This document shows, in pieces, positions 53,664 through 63,100 of a stretch of DNA of 64,000 nucleotides; position 1 is the stretch's first letter, and the number at the start of each line of letters is the position of its first letter. The stretch lies in contig NZ_JAACFT010000007.1 in the NCBI RefSeq assembly GCF_029051685.1, positions 215,493 to 279,492 on the forward strand, read 5' to 3'. The stretch comes from Bradyrhizobium sp. CSA207. Its GTDB lineage: Bacteria > Pseudomonadota > Alphaproteobacteria > Rhizobiales > Xanthobacteraceae. Below the pieces are notes generated by a model. That model ran no database searches. It saw only the letters and a program-made list of their open reading frames with translations, and was not told where the DNA came from. The translations under genes were made by a program, and so were the position numbers.

Positions 53664-54491
53664 ATGCGAACCACTCTCTGCGCCATCCTCTTCACGCTGG
53701 CCCTCCTCACGCTTGCGGCACCGTTGCCGGCGCATGCGCAATCGGCCGACCTCGTCCTGTGCGATCGGGTGGCGGCCGACCCCAGCGATCCTGACAAGCC
53801 GGCCGATGTGAGGGGCGTGACGGAGCTCGCAGCCTCCGATATCGCCACCGCCATCAAGTTCTGCAAGCAGGCCGCAGCGTCGTCGCGCCGCGCGATGTTC
53901 GCGCTCGGGCGCGCCTATGCGGCCAACCGGCAGACGGTGGACGCGATCGCCGCCTGGCGCAAGGCGGCCGACAAGGGCTCGAGTGCGGCCATGGTCGAAC
54001 TCGGTGTGCTCTACGGCACCGGTTCGGGCGTCGCGAAGGACGAGGCGCAGGCGCGAAAATTGTTCGAGAAGGCGGCGCAGGCCGGCAACCCCCGCGGCGT
54101 CAGCAATCTTGCGGCGCTCGGCGGCGCCGGCGGCGCCGATCCTGCACAAGCCCGCGCGCTGCTGGGCAAGGCCGCCGAAACCAACGCGGAGGCGCAGTAC
54201 CAGCTCGGGCTCATGCTCTCCGACGGCACCGGCGGTGCCAAGGACGACGTCGCGGCACGCGCGCTGTTCGAGAAGGCCGCGGCGCAAAACCATCCCGGCG
54301 CGCTGGAGCGGATGGGCGCCTTCGTGCAGGAAGGCCGCGGCGGGCCGAGGGACAAGGACGCCGCGAAGGCCTATTACGAGCGCGCCGCAGCGCTCGGCGA
54401 CGATGACGCCAAGAAGGCGCTGGAGCGGCTGCGCTGCCCCTATGCGATCAAGGACAAGCAAGGCAAGCTCGTCACCACGCTGTGCTTCTAG
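53664..54491 (+). CDS. Exported Sel1-repeat protein
   Basis: 275 residues from MRTTLCAILFTLALLTLAAP, signal cut near AHAQ (residue 26). From about residue 70 there are four to five Sel1-like helical repeats (AMVELGVLYGTGSGVAKDEA, AQYQLGLMLSDGTGGAKDD, ALERMGAFVQEGRGGPRD). Two Cys near each end may form disulfides. Sel1 proteins serve as scaffolds for other proteins. It starts 33 bases after the ModA-like gene. Confidence 0.8.
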   Translation: MRTTLCAILFTLALLTLAAPLPAHAQSADLVLCDRVAADPSDPDKPADVRGVTELAASDIATAIKFCKQAAASSRRAMFALGRAYAANRQTVDAIAAWRKAADKGSSAAMVELGVLYGTGSGVAKDEAQARKLFEKAAQAGNPRGVSNLAALGGAGGADPAQARALLGKAAETNAEAQYQLGLMLSDGTGGAKDDVAARALFEKAAAQNHPGALERMGAFVQEGRGGPRDKDAAKAYYERAAALGDDDAKKALERLRCPYAIKDKQGKLVTTLCF

Positions 54492-54565
54492 CCGGCCGCG
54501 AGGCCGTGATGGAACAGACCTCGCGCGAAGATGGTTGATTCCGAAAGCACGGCAGGAGCGCAACC

Positions 54566-54715
54566 ATGATCCGCAAACTGGCATCCGGCGAATACCGCCT
54601 CTACTCACGCAAGGTGAATCCGAAGACCGGCAAGCGCCGCAACCTCGGCACCTTCAAGAGCCGCTCGGCGGCCGAGAAGCACGAGCGCGAGGTGCAGTAT
54701 TTCAAGCGTCACTAG
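54566..54715 (+). CDS. Small basic hypothetical protein (49 aa)
   Basis: MIRKLASGEYRLYSRKVNPK continuing with TGKRRNLGTFKSRSAAEKHE and ending YFKRH. GGCAGGAG lies ten bases before the ATG. The sequence pattern, basic with a repeated strand-like GEYRLYSRK, looks like a small conserved rhizobial protein of unknown function that may bind nucleic acid. Confidence 0.65.
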   Translation: MIRKLASGEYRLYSRKVNPKTGKRRNLGTFKSRSAAEKHEREVQYFKRH

Positions 54716-54984
54716 CGCCTGGCGCACGCGGTCCGGGCGCGGCAACCAAAAAGCGCGAAAACAACCCCATGCACAGTAGCTAAGGCGCTGAAATAGCTGA
54801 GATGTTGAAATCGCATCTTGCGGATTTGGCGAAATCGTTGCTCCGTCGGGCAAAACAGGAGCATGATGGCATCGTGGCGCGGAAGGTCCCGCCATCGGCT
54901 CCTGCGCGGAAAAGGCGGATGGCCTCCGTGCAGCAGCAGTGCTAGGTCACTCACGATTCCTTTTGATTTTGCAGGTTTATTGCG

Positions 54985-55689
54985 TTGCTGGACGGACTTT
55001 ACAAGGTTGAATACGGCATCGACGGCGCCTTCGGCCGCAGCATCATGTGCATGCACAAGGGCACGATGCTGGGCGGCAATTCCGCTTTCGCGCATCTTGG
55101 GAGCTACGAGGTCAGGGACGGCGTGATCGAGGCCGAGGTCATCACCGAGCGCCACAATGACGATCCCAACTACAAGCCGCTGATGGGCGCTGACGTCGCT
55201 GCGATCAAGGTGCGCGGCAGGACGGAGGGATCGATGATCCTGTTCGAGGGCAAGGCGGATCCGATGCCGGGCAGCGTGTTCTGGGCAAACCTTACCCCGC
55301 TCGACGACGGGGCGCCGCCGCCGCGTGGAACGATCGGGCCGGGCGCGATCGTCAACGGGCTCTACGCCATCCATCTGCGCGCACTCGATGGCGTCGATGC
55401 CGGGCTCTCCGGCGTGATGCTGCTGATGGACGGCCGCATCCTCGGCGGCGACGCGTTCTTCTATTATCTCGGCTCCTACTCCTCGGCGGATGGCCGCTGG
55501 AAGGGCGAATTGCTCAACCAGGAGCACACGCCGGCGAAGGGCGAGAACCCCGTGTTCGGCGGATACGAGGTCGGGATCGGCTTCTCCGGGACCTGCACGG
55601 AAGCTAGCGGCGAGCTCGAAGGCATCGCGCTCGCGGGCAAGCGCAGCCTGCGCCTTGCGGCTTCGCTCAAGCTGATGCGGCGGGCCTAG
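54985..55689 (+). CDS. Doubled GrlR-like regulatory protein, copy 2
   Basis: 234 residues, TTG start. It has the same internal duplication as 52209-52910: LDGLYKVEYGIDG then GGNSAFAHLGSY, and again VNGLYAIHLRALDG then GGDAFFYYLGSY. The C-terminal 50 codons recur, nearly identical, as an orphan fragment at 59441-59590. The 269 bases upstream hold nothing that I recognise. Function as for copy 1: possibly a ligand- or protein-binding regulator. Confidence 0.65.
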   Translation: MLDGLYKVEYGIDGAFGRSIMCMHKGTMLGGNSAFAHLGSYEVRDGVIEAEVITERHNDDPNYKPLMGADVAAIKVRGRTEGSMILFEGKADPMPGSVFWANLTPLDDGAPPPRGTIGPGAIVNGLYAIHLRALDGVDAGLSGVMLLMDGRILGGDAFFYYLGSYSSADGRWKGELLNQEHTPAKGENPVFGGYEVGIGFSGTCTEASGELEGIALAGKRSLRLAASLKLMRRA

Positions 55690-55694
55690 GGCGT

Positions 55695-55705
55695 GTACTC
55701 ATAAA
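55695..55705 (+). repeat. 11-bp terminal inverted repeat, left end
   Basis: GTACTCATAAA, the exact reverse complement of TTTATGAGTAC at 58639-58649. The similarity extends to about 16 of 19 bases with flanking GCG. Together they bound the cyclase and phytochelatin-synthase-like genes. Confidence 0.6.
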
Positions 55706-55795
55706 TTGGCGGCAATCCACGCGTGGGACCAACTTTGCTTTTACCCTCGCGTCCACATCGGCTAGACTGGTCTGGCTGGCAGTATGGGGTGACTC

Positions 55796-57562
55796 ATGGA
55801 CATCCCACCGATCACAAGGCGATTGGCTGCGATTCTGGCGGCAGATGTTGCTGGCTACAGCCGCCTTATGGCTGCGGACGAGGAAGCGACGCTGCGGACC
55901 CTGGACGCGTACCGTCGCACGATTTCCGATCTCATATCTGAACACGCCGGGCGCATTTTCGGATCCGCCGGAGACAGCGTGATTGCAGAGTTCAGCAGCG
56001 CGGTGCAGGCCGTCCGCGCCGCAGTCGCTATCCAGCGCGCGCTCCATCGCCACAATGCCGATCTTCCGAGCGACCGGAGAATGGAATTTCGAATTGGCGT
56101 CAATCTCGGAGACGTGATGGTGGACAGTGACAACCTGCTCGGCGACGGAGTAAACGTTGCTGCACGGTTGCAAGGCGTTGCTGAGCCGGGCGGCATTTGC
56201 ATCTCTGGTGCAGTCCGCGATCAGATCGAAGGCAAGCTGACCTTTCCCCTTATGCCAATCGGACAGCGATCGCTAAAGAACATCAGTCGTCCAGTTTCGG
56301 TCTATTCTGTGGACTGGCGGCTCCAGCATCCGGCGGCCACGGGCGTTTTGGGTGGCGAGCTTGCGCTGCCGGACAAGCCATCGATTGCGGTGCTCCCTTT
56401 CTCCAACATGAGCGGCGATCCCGAGCAGGAGTATTTCGCGGACGGCATTACGGAAGACATCATTACCGCCCTGTCTCATCATCGATGGTTCTTTGTCATC
56501 GCCCGAAATTCGACCTTCGTCTACAAGGGGCGAGCCGTCGATGTGAAGCAGGTCGCTCGCGAGCTCGGCGTGCGATACATCCTCGAAGGGAGCGTAAGAC
56601 GGGCCGGTCAGCGGGTGCGCATCACAGGCCAGCTGATCGAAGCGGAAACCGGAAACCACCTGTGGGCCGAGCGATTCGACCGCGACATGACCGATATATT
56701 TGCCATCCAGGACGAGATCACACAGAGCGTAGTCGGCACGATTGAGCCGGAGATGCTGCTGATGGAAGGCAGACGAGCCTTTCGCAAGAGCGTCGGCAAT
56801 TTGAACGCGTTCGACTGCTGCATGCGCGCGATGTGGCATTTTTCACAGAAGACCCCCGAGAACCATAATGAGGCCGTTGCTCTGTTGCGGCGGGCGATCA
56901 GCCTCGATCCGACTTTCGCGCAGGCACATATGGCGCTTGCACGCACGCTGAACAGCCGGGTGTGGGAGGGCTGGAGCGGCGATCTCGCAAACGACGCATC
57001 TGAAGCTCATGCGGCTGCGGCGCGCTCGGTCGCGATCGATGACCGCGACCCCTATTGCCACTACGCGTATTGCTGGACGAGTTTGGTGAAGCGAATGCAC
57101 GCGCAGGCGCTTGCGGAGGCGCAGCGTTCAATCGACCTCAACCCGAATTTCGCGCTTGGGTTCTTCGCCCTTGGCCTGGTTCGGGTCTATATCGGACACT
57201 TCAGAGAAGCTCTCGACGCCCTACTGCGCGTCCTCCGTCTGAGCCCGAACGATCCTCAAGCCGGCGCCTTTCTCGGCTTCGTCGCGCTGGCTCATTATCA
57301 CCAGGAGAACTACGAGGAGGCTGTCCATTATGGTCAGCTCGCGATCGGCACGCGGCGTGTCTACCCGGGGCTCAGGCCCCTTCTCGCAAGCCTTGGCCAA
57401 CTCGGACGGGTGGAGGAAGCGCGGCCGTTGCTGCATGACTTCCTCTGCCGTCCGGCGGACCCGCAGCAGCTGTTCGACATTACGACCCCCTACCTTGACG
57501 CGAGATACCGGGAGCACCTTGCAGACGGCTTGCGTCGCGCAGGCGTAATCAACCTGCGGTGA
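55796..57562 (+). CDS. Class III adenylate/guanylate cyclase with TolB-like region and TPRs
   Basis: 588 residues. The N-terminal cyclase domain (residues about 1-175) has LAAILAADVAGYSRLM with the metal Asp, then SAGDSVIAEFSSAV and FRIGVNLGDVMVDSDNLLGDGVNVAARL. A TolB-N-like part follows (about 195-310: SIAVLPFSNMSGDPEQEYFA and VRYILEGSVRRAGQRVRI), then TPR helices to the end (AQAHMALARTLNSR, FALGFFALGLVRVYIG). Bradyrhizobium genomes carry many such cyclases; the sensed input is not known. It makes cAMP or cGMP. Confidence 0.9.
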   Translation: MDIPPITRRLAAILAADVAGYSRLMAADEEATLRTLDAYRRTISDLISEHAGRIFGSAGDSVIAEFSSAVQAVRAAVAIQRALHRHNADLPSDRRMEFRIGVNLGDVMVDSDNLLGDGVNVAARLQGVAEPGGICISGAVRDQIEGKLTFPLMPIGQRSLKNISRPVSVYSVDWRLQHPAATGVLGGELALPDKPSIAVLPFSNMSGDPEQEYFADGITEDIITALSHHRWFFVIARNSTFVYKGRAVDVKQVARELGVRYILEGSVRRAGQRVRITGQLIEAETGNHLWAERFDRDMTDIFAIQDEITQSVVGTIEPEMLLMEGRRAFRKSVGNLNAFDCCMRAMWHFSQKTPENHNEAVALLRRAISLDPTFAQAHMALARTLNSRVWEGWSGDLANDASEAHAAAARSVAIDDRDPYCHYAYCWTSLVKRMHAQALAEAQRSIDLNPNFALGFFALGLVRVYIGHFREALDALLRVLRLSPNDPQAGAFLGFVALAHYHQENYEEAVHYGQLAIGTRRVYPGLRPLLASLGQLGRVEEARPLLHDFLCRPADPQQLFDITTPYLDARYREHLADGLRRAGVINLR

Positions 57563-57811
57563 CAGTCGTTCGGTCGAATGGCTTGTCCAACCCTCTTGAG
57601 GCAACGGCTCTCTACCACGAGGGAGAAGCAGTCGCCGCGAACCGCCTGCTCTGGTAAAGGGGAAATCCGTCGGGCGGCCGAAGTCGCCTAAGGGTCAAAA
57701 GCGTGAATCGAGGATCGCGGGACAGAGGTCCGATCTATTCCTGATAGCGGACCCAGCGCGACAATCCCAGCTTCTTCGCCTTGGGGCCGATAGGCGACAT
57801 GCAGCAGGGTA

Positions 57812-58474
57812 TTACTCTATGTACAGCAGCCCCCGCTTCTTATCGCCGTCGAACGTATTTACAGCGTCGAACAGCCGCTTTCGCTCGACTAGCCATGGCT
57901 GGAAGTCGAAATTGACATCGAGCACGAAAACTAGGTCCTCGGCTTCGAGATAGCCCCCAATTGGGGAATGATGTCCACCACCAGCACCAAAAATTCGAGC
58001 ACGATCGAAATTCACGATGTAGCGTCGGCCCGGATCGTTGGAGCGACGCAGATGTTCTAGAAACTGGTTCTCGCTGAGATCGCGCAAGACCGTGACTTTC
58101 CGGCTCGTGTTGGTCCGGGCGACTTTGGCCAGCTCGTCAAGCGTGAGACCCATTATGCATACGCCTGTCCAGCAGCTCCCTGTGCCGGCCAACACCTTGC
58201 CCTCCGTGCTTGCCGCCTCGCCAAGCGACCGGTACGCATTCGCAACAGCGGCGGGTCCGCAACGAGAGCCATTTGACTGCCAATTAAGTTGTCTGTGGAA
58301 TGTGGCTGCCACTGGCAGGTGCCACGCGCGCTCCATAAGCTCCGGAGTACGTGTTACCGATGACGCTATGGCTTCTGATGGCACGTGCGACTGGTCGACC
58401 ACCAGGGCCCCGGCACCCACCAGACCCACAGCGACAACCATGCTGATGATACTGACGTAGTGCCATCGCTTCAT
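57812..58474 (-). CDS. Membrane-anchored or exported phytochelatin synthase-like cysteine peptidase
   Basis: 220 residues with an N-terminal signal anchor (VSIISMVVAVGLVGAGALVV). The papain-like catalytic triad of the phytochelatin synthase family is seen: Cys72 in GSRCGPAAVANAYRSLGE, His169 in GAGGGHHSPIGGYLEAED and Asp186 in VFVLDVNFDFQPW. Bacterial members cleave glutathione to gamma-glutamylcysteine and usually do not make long chains. It would act in the periplasm. It lies at the far end of the block bounded by the 11-bp inverted repeats. Confidence 0.75.
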   Translation of the reverse strand: MKRWHYVSIISMVVAVGLVGAGALVVDQSHVPSEAIASSVTRTPELMERAWHLPVAATFHRQLNWQSNGSRCGPAAVANAYRSLGEAASTEGKVLAGTGSCWTGVCIMGLTLDELAKVARTNTSRKVTVLRDLSENQFLEHLRRSNDPGRRYIVNFDRARIFGAGGGHHSPIGGYLEAEDLVFVLDVNFDFQPWLVERKRLFDAVNTFDGDKKRGLLYIE

Positions 58475-58638
58475 GGGTCAGAACTTTAGCGGCAATGACG
58501 ACAGTGGCCTGGCAAGATTATATTCTCAAGCTAACTGGCGGGAAGGAGATTCCATGTGAACGGCCGTTGAGGGTCAAAAGCCGTCGATGACCACCAAGCG
58601 GGGCGGCTTCCGCTGTACGCTTGGAGGCCGACGTTTAG

Positions 58639-58649
58639 TTTATGAGTAC
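58639..58649 (-). repeat. 11-bp terminal inverted repeat, right end
   Basis: TTTATGAGTAC, the inverted partner of 55695-55705. It is directly followed by the broken gene at 58667. Confidence 0.6.
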
Positions 58650-58666
58650 TCGCTCTGGCGCCTGCG

Positions 58667-58925
58667 TCACGGCGAGGGGCAGGCGGCTCCGGTCTTGACC
58701 CAGGCCTCGACCAGCGCGCCGGCGTGTTCCTGTGTGCCCGGCGCGGGCGAGCGGCCGAAACCGGGCTTCCAGGCCCAACCGACCAGCGTGTCCTTGCCGA
58801 TGTGGTCGATCAGCTCTTCCACCTTGCGCCCGCCATTGCGCGCGAGGTCTTTTGATTTGCGCGCAGATCTCGCCGGCGGTCTTGCCCTCCCAGGCCATTT
58901 CGCAAAACGCGATTGGGTCGGCGGC
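58667..58925 (-). pseudogene. C-terminal fragment of an isoquinoline 1-oxidoreductase-subunit-like protein, frameshifted
   Basis: Read on the minus strand, MAWEGKTAGEICAQIK is in one frame and continues, after an extra A in an AAAA run, in another frame as DLARNGGRKVEELIDHIG, LVGWAWKPGFGRSPAPGTQE and a stop at 58667-58669. This matches the C terminus of an exported heme-type protein annotated in Bradyrhizobium as isoquinoline 1-oxidoreductase subunit, from memory. The N-terminal part is missing and the right edge abuts the next fragment. Confidence 0.45.
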
Positions 58926-59373
58926 GGAGGCTTTCCCGCAGGAGCGATTGTTCAAGCCATTGGGTATGACCAGCGCCGTTCTCGAATCCGACCCATCGGG
59001 CACATTCCTCGGCGAAGCCTTTCTGTACGCCAATGCGCATGATTGGGCGCGTTTCGGTGAATTTCTGCGCCTCGGCGGAGAATGGAATGGCCAACAGCTT
59101 TTGCCGCCTGGTTTCGTCGATTACATGCGCTCGCCAGCGCTTGCGTCCGATGACGGCCACGGTCCTGTGTATGGTCGTGGTCAGCTTTGGCTGGCTTCGG
59201 GCCTCGGGTTTGCCCTTCCCGCCGACACGTTCATGTTGAACGGGCACTTGCGCCAGACAATCACGGTTATCCCCTCGCGCAAATTGGTGGTCTTGCGCAT
59301 GGGGTTAACGCGTGAAGATATTGGCTATAGCAACGCAAAACTGCTGCACGCCATCGTCGCCGCAGGTTTCTGA
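58920..59373 (+). pseudogene. C-terminal fragment of a serine hydrolase (beta-lactamase/penicillin-binding type)
   Basis: ERLFKPLGMTSAVLESDPSG, then LYANAHDWARFGEFLRLGGE and GQLWLASGLGFALPADTF are typical of the C-terminal half of class C beta-lactamase-like hydrolases. The N-terminal half with the S-x-x-K motif is absent because the frame joins the unrelated fragment on the other strand. A stop is at 59371-59373. Confidence 0.6.
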
Positions 59374-59440
59374 ACCTTTTTGGATGATGACAAGTTCGGA
59401 CCGCCGATTGGCGCCCCAGATTCCGCTCGGCCGCCCCAAT

Positions 59441-59590
59441 GGCGAGAACCCCGTCTTCGGCGGCAATGAGGTCGGCATCGGCTTCTCCGGGACCTGCACG
59501 GAAGCTAGCGGCGAACTCGAAGGCATCGCGCTCGCCGGCAAGCGCAGCCTGCGCCTTGCGGCCTCGCTCAAGCTGATGCGGCGGGCTTGA
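59441..59590 (+). pseudogene. C-terminal fragment of a GrlR-like gene
   Basis: 150 bases nearly identical to 55540-55689 (about ten differences by eye), encoding NPVFGGNEVGIGFSGTCTEA to the C-terminal LMRRA. There is no N-terminal part. It is followed by ATAAATT, as after copy 2. Confidence 0.75.
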
Positions 59591-59700
59591 GGCGCGTGCT
59601 AATAAATTCGTGGTGTCCGTTGTTGCGGGAAGCGGGCCTCATGCGTCGCACCCGGCAATGTCAGCAGGTGACCCATAGCAGGCGTGCATCGCGCAGGGGC

Positions 59701-60027
59701 CTAGTGCGAGGGACTGCAGTCCAGCTCCTTAATCCTCCCGGTGGCGTCAAACGCAAAAAGCGCACTCATGACACCAGTACTTGTGACGTAAGAGATAATG
59801 GTTCCGTCGTCGGAGTGATTGAGATCGTCCAACGTGCCTGCCGGATATTCTCGGAGGCGATCGAGCCAATAGGCACGAAGTGCCTGGCGGCCAGTAATGG
59901 TTTTGACGCCGCCGCAGCCGCAGTGAACCACGGCATCTTCGGCATACATTTCCAGGATCGCTTCGATATCGCCCGCGCGGTAGGCATCGAGCCAATCAAC
60001 CGCAACGGCCATCGGGTCAAAGGACAT
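59701..60027 (-). CDS. SnoaL/NTF2-like small protein
   Basis: 108 residues from MSFDPMAVAVDWLDAY (an earlier ATG lies six codons upstream). The NTF2-like start AVDWLDAYRAGDIEAILEMYAEDAVVHCGC is clear, followed by ALRAYWLDRLREYP and the final strands ISYVTSTGVMSALFAFDATG. The fold serves as a ligand pocket in enzymes and in polyketide cyclases. Role unknown. It lies between the fragments and the regulator fusion. Confidence 0.75.
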   Translation of the reverse strand: MSFDPMAVAVDWLDAYRAGDIEAILEMYAEDAVVHCGCGGVKTITGRQALRAYWLDRLREYPAGTLDDLNHSDDGTIISYVTSTGVMSALFAFDATGRIKELDCSPSH

Positions 60028-60134
60028 ATTCACCATGCCGTCCAAACCTGAGATTTAGGTCGGGTTAACCCTGCTAAACCCCTTTCTCCAATCGATTAAT
60101 TGTACTTTAATACCCTGCAACCGGCCGCGGCCAT

Positions 60135-63100
60135 ATGCCGAAGGACATAAATGGCCGGGCCGGGGCTGAGTCCATGTTAGACGTGTCTGCCAAGCAGGGC
60201 ATACTCAAGCGCATCCGACTTGTGATCGTCGATCGACAACCGATCGTTCTACAGGGACTGAAGTCGGTACTCGGGACACAGCCGGACTTCGACGTTGTCG
60301 CATCGTCCAGCGATGGGACAAGCTGCCTCGAAGCAATTCGGAATTTGACACCCGACCTCGCGCTTATTGCCGACTCCCTGCCAGATCTGACGGTCTCCGA
60401 GATCCTCGCGATTGTGAAAGCTGAGAAGCTTTCCACGCGCCTGGTGTTCTTTACCGAGTCCGACATCGACCACGATCTGACTGCAGCTATCGCTGCCGAC
60501 GCCTGCAGCGCAATTTCGAAGTATGCCTCTCCCGCTACTATGCTGCGATCGCTGAGGCTGATGACGAAGAGCGGTGTGTCGCTGGAGCAGTCCGATCTCT
60601 CGCCAATCGGCAAGGAAGCGGACGGCGGCGGCAAAAATGATAAGATGCTGGAGCTATTGACGCACCGGGAAGGTCAAATTGCACGACTCGTGTCGGAAGG
60701 AATGTCGAACAAGGAGATCGCACGCCAGCTAAACCTTTCCCAAGGGACAGTCAAAGTCCACCTGCACAATATTTTCCAGAAGCTTGAGATCACCAACAGA
60801 ACTGTGCTCGCGACCATCGCACTGTTGCAACGCCCCTCCGGCTTCGGCACGCTCTCGCTGGCCTTCCTGGCGTTCGCAATTGCGGACGAACTCAAGGCGT
60901 CGGAAACGAACGACATCTTTCCGGATGACAACAGCATCGGCCACGCGGGCGAGCACGCCGAGTATGAGCCCTGGAAAAAAGCTATTCTCCGGCACCTCAT
61001 CGTCTGGGAATCCGGCGAGACGCTCACGCTCACCCAGAGAGACTTTTTCGCCAAGGCGAGCCAAATCACGAACCCGGCGGCGGCAATGGAAGCGCTGCGC
61101 GCGGCCGAGCAATCCGTAGGCTCGAAACCGTGGAAACACTACGGTCCTGTTGGATCGAGCGCACCCAATCTTCCTGCGCCTTTACTGCGAGGAACAAACG
61201 ACACACAGATCGGAGATGACCCGGCCCCAGAACACCAATTCCCGCGGCTTGCTTCCAATCCGATATTGACCCACGGAGGGTATGGCACCTTCGCCACTCT
61301 CGCTGGTGCGTTGATCTACGCACTGAACGACCCCCATCTCGCCGTGCAGTCGCATGACGCGGATCAAGCTTCGAACGACAGCTTCCTGGCCGTCACCGGA
61401 GAGAATGCGACCACAAAACTGGCCGCGATCACCCATGCTGACGCCAATCGTGCAGACAATTCAGCCCCAGGTTTCCTTTCGCACGATTTGCGCCCGTCTT
61501 CCACCGTTGTGACCACTGGAAACGACAACGTCGCTCAAGAAGGCCACGATGCCAGTATTGGCGGATATAGCCGCGATCAACTGATAGGTGGCAACGTTAA
61601 AAACGTTGTTTATCGCTCCCCGATCGATTCCAAGTCTACCTCTTCCGACTCTGTCTTCGATTTCGCATCTGGGCCGAGCAGGATCAATCTTGCGGCTTTC
61701 GGAGCGCTTGCTTGGCTGCATATAACAGCGGCAAGCAAGTCTATACCGCCACATACACTCGCGTGGGTCTACGACTCCGCAAGCAATCAAACGATCGTCT
61801 ATGTGAATCCGACCGATCATATCCTTGATATCGGGGATCGCGGCCTGCTGGAAATCCATCTGCAGGGCAGTGTAGCCATTACGGAGGCGGATGTCGTCTC
61901 CGAGCCAGATGGCGGGGCTGTCGCCACCACCTTGGAGCAGCTCGAAGCAGCGCTGATATCGGCGACCGCAACCGATGAGACTGTTCTCAGTGCGGACAAG
62001 ATCCATGCCATTGACGATACGAGCGAGAGCACAATTGGGACGGCTGGAGTTTGGACCGTTCTGGCCGACGACGGCTTGAGGTTCCAGTTCGGGGAGACTC
62101 GGACCGGCTTGGGGGCGTCGACGAGATTCAGAACCTTCACGAGCGATTCGGCGGATGCGACGGAAGAGGGCGCTGGTGCGTCTGGCTTGCCGGCTCACGT
62201 ATCATCAATCGCGCTTGCTCATACTGCGACGGTTCCGGCAGTTGAAAGTCTCACATCGAAGAGTGAGCCGATCAATGCGGACACCGGCGTTTTGTCGACC
62301 CAGCAGAACGAGATCGTCAACCCGGGCGCCGCAACGGCTGCCAATGCGGACCGCGATAACTCGCAGCACGCTTCGGAGCCAGGGTCTGCAAAGGCGGCCA
62401 CAGAGCCGGCCGAAGCGAAGTCCATGCCGGGCAACGGCGTCGGCAATGACAATGAGCATCATTCCCAGGCTTCGGACGGTTCGCCGGGGTCAGCGAAGAC
62501 GGTAGAACCAGACGGTGTGGATCACAGCAATTCGGGGCACCCAAAAGCACCGGAAGTAGCCGAGAGCGTCGAAACGGCCGGTAAAACGGACCGGGGTAAC
62601 TCGCAGCCCGCTTCGGAGCCAGGGTCTGCAAAGGCGGCCACAGAGATGGCCGAAGCGAAGTCCATACCGGGCAACGGCGTCGGCAATGACAATGAGCATC
62701 ATTCCCAGGCTTCGGACGGTTCGCCGGGGTCAGCGAAGACGGCAGAACCAGACGGCGTGGAACACAGCAACTCGGGGCACCCAAAAGCACCGGAGGCAGC
62801 CGAGAGCGTCGAAACGGCCAGTAAAACGGACTGGGGTAACTCGCAGCCCGCTTCGGAGCCAGGATCTGCAAAGGCGGCCACAGAGATGGCCGAAGCGAAG
62901 TCCATGCCGGGCAACGGCGTCGGCAATGACAACGGGCATCATTCCCAGGCTTCGGACGGTTCGCCGGGATCAGCGAAGACGGCAGAACCAGACGGTGTGG
63001 AACACAGCAATTCGGGGCACTCAACCTCTGCAAACGCACCGGAAATAGCCGAGAGCGTCGAAACGGCCGGTAAAACGGACCGGGGTAACTCGCAGCACGC

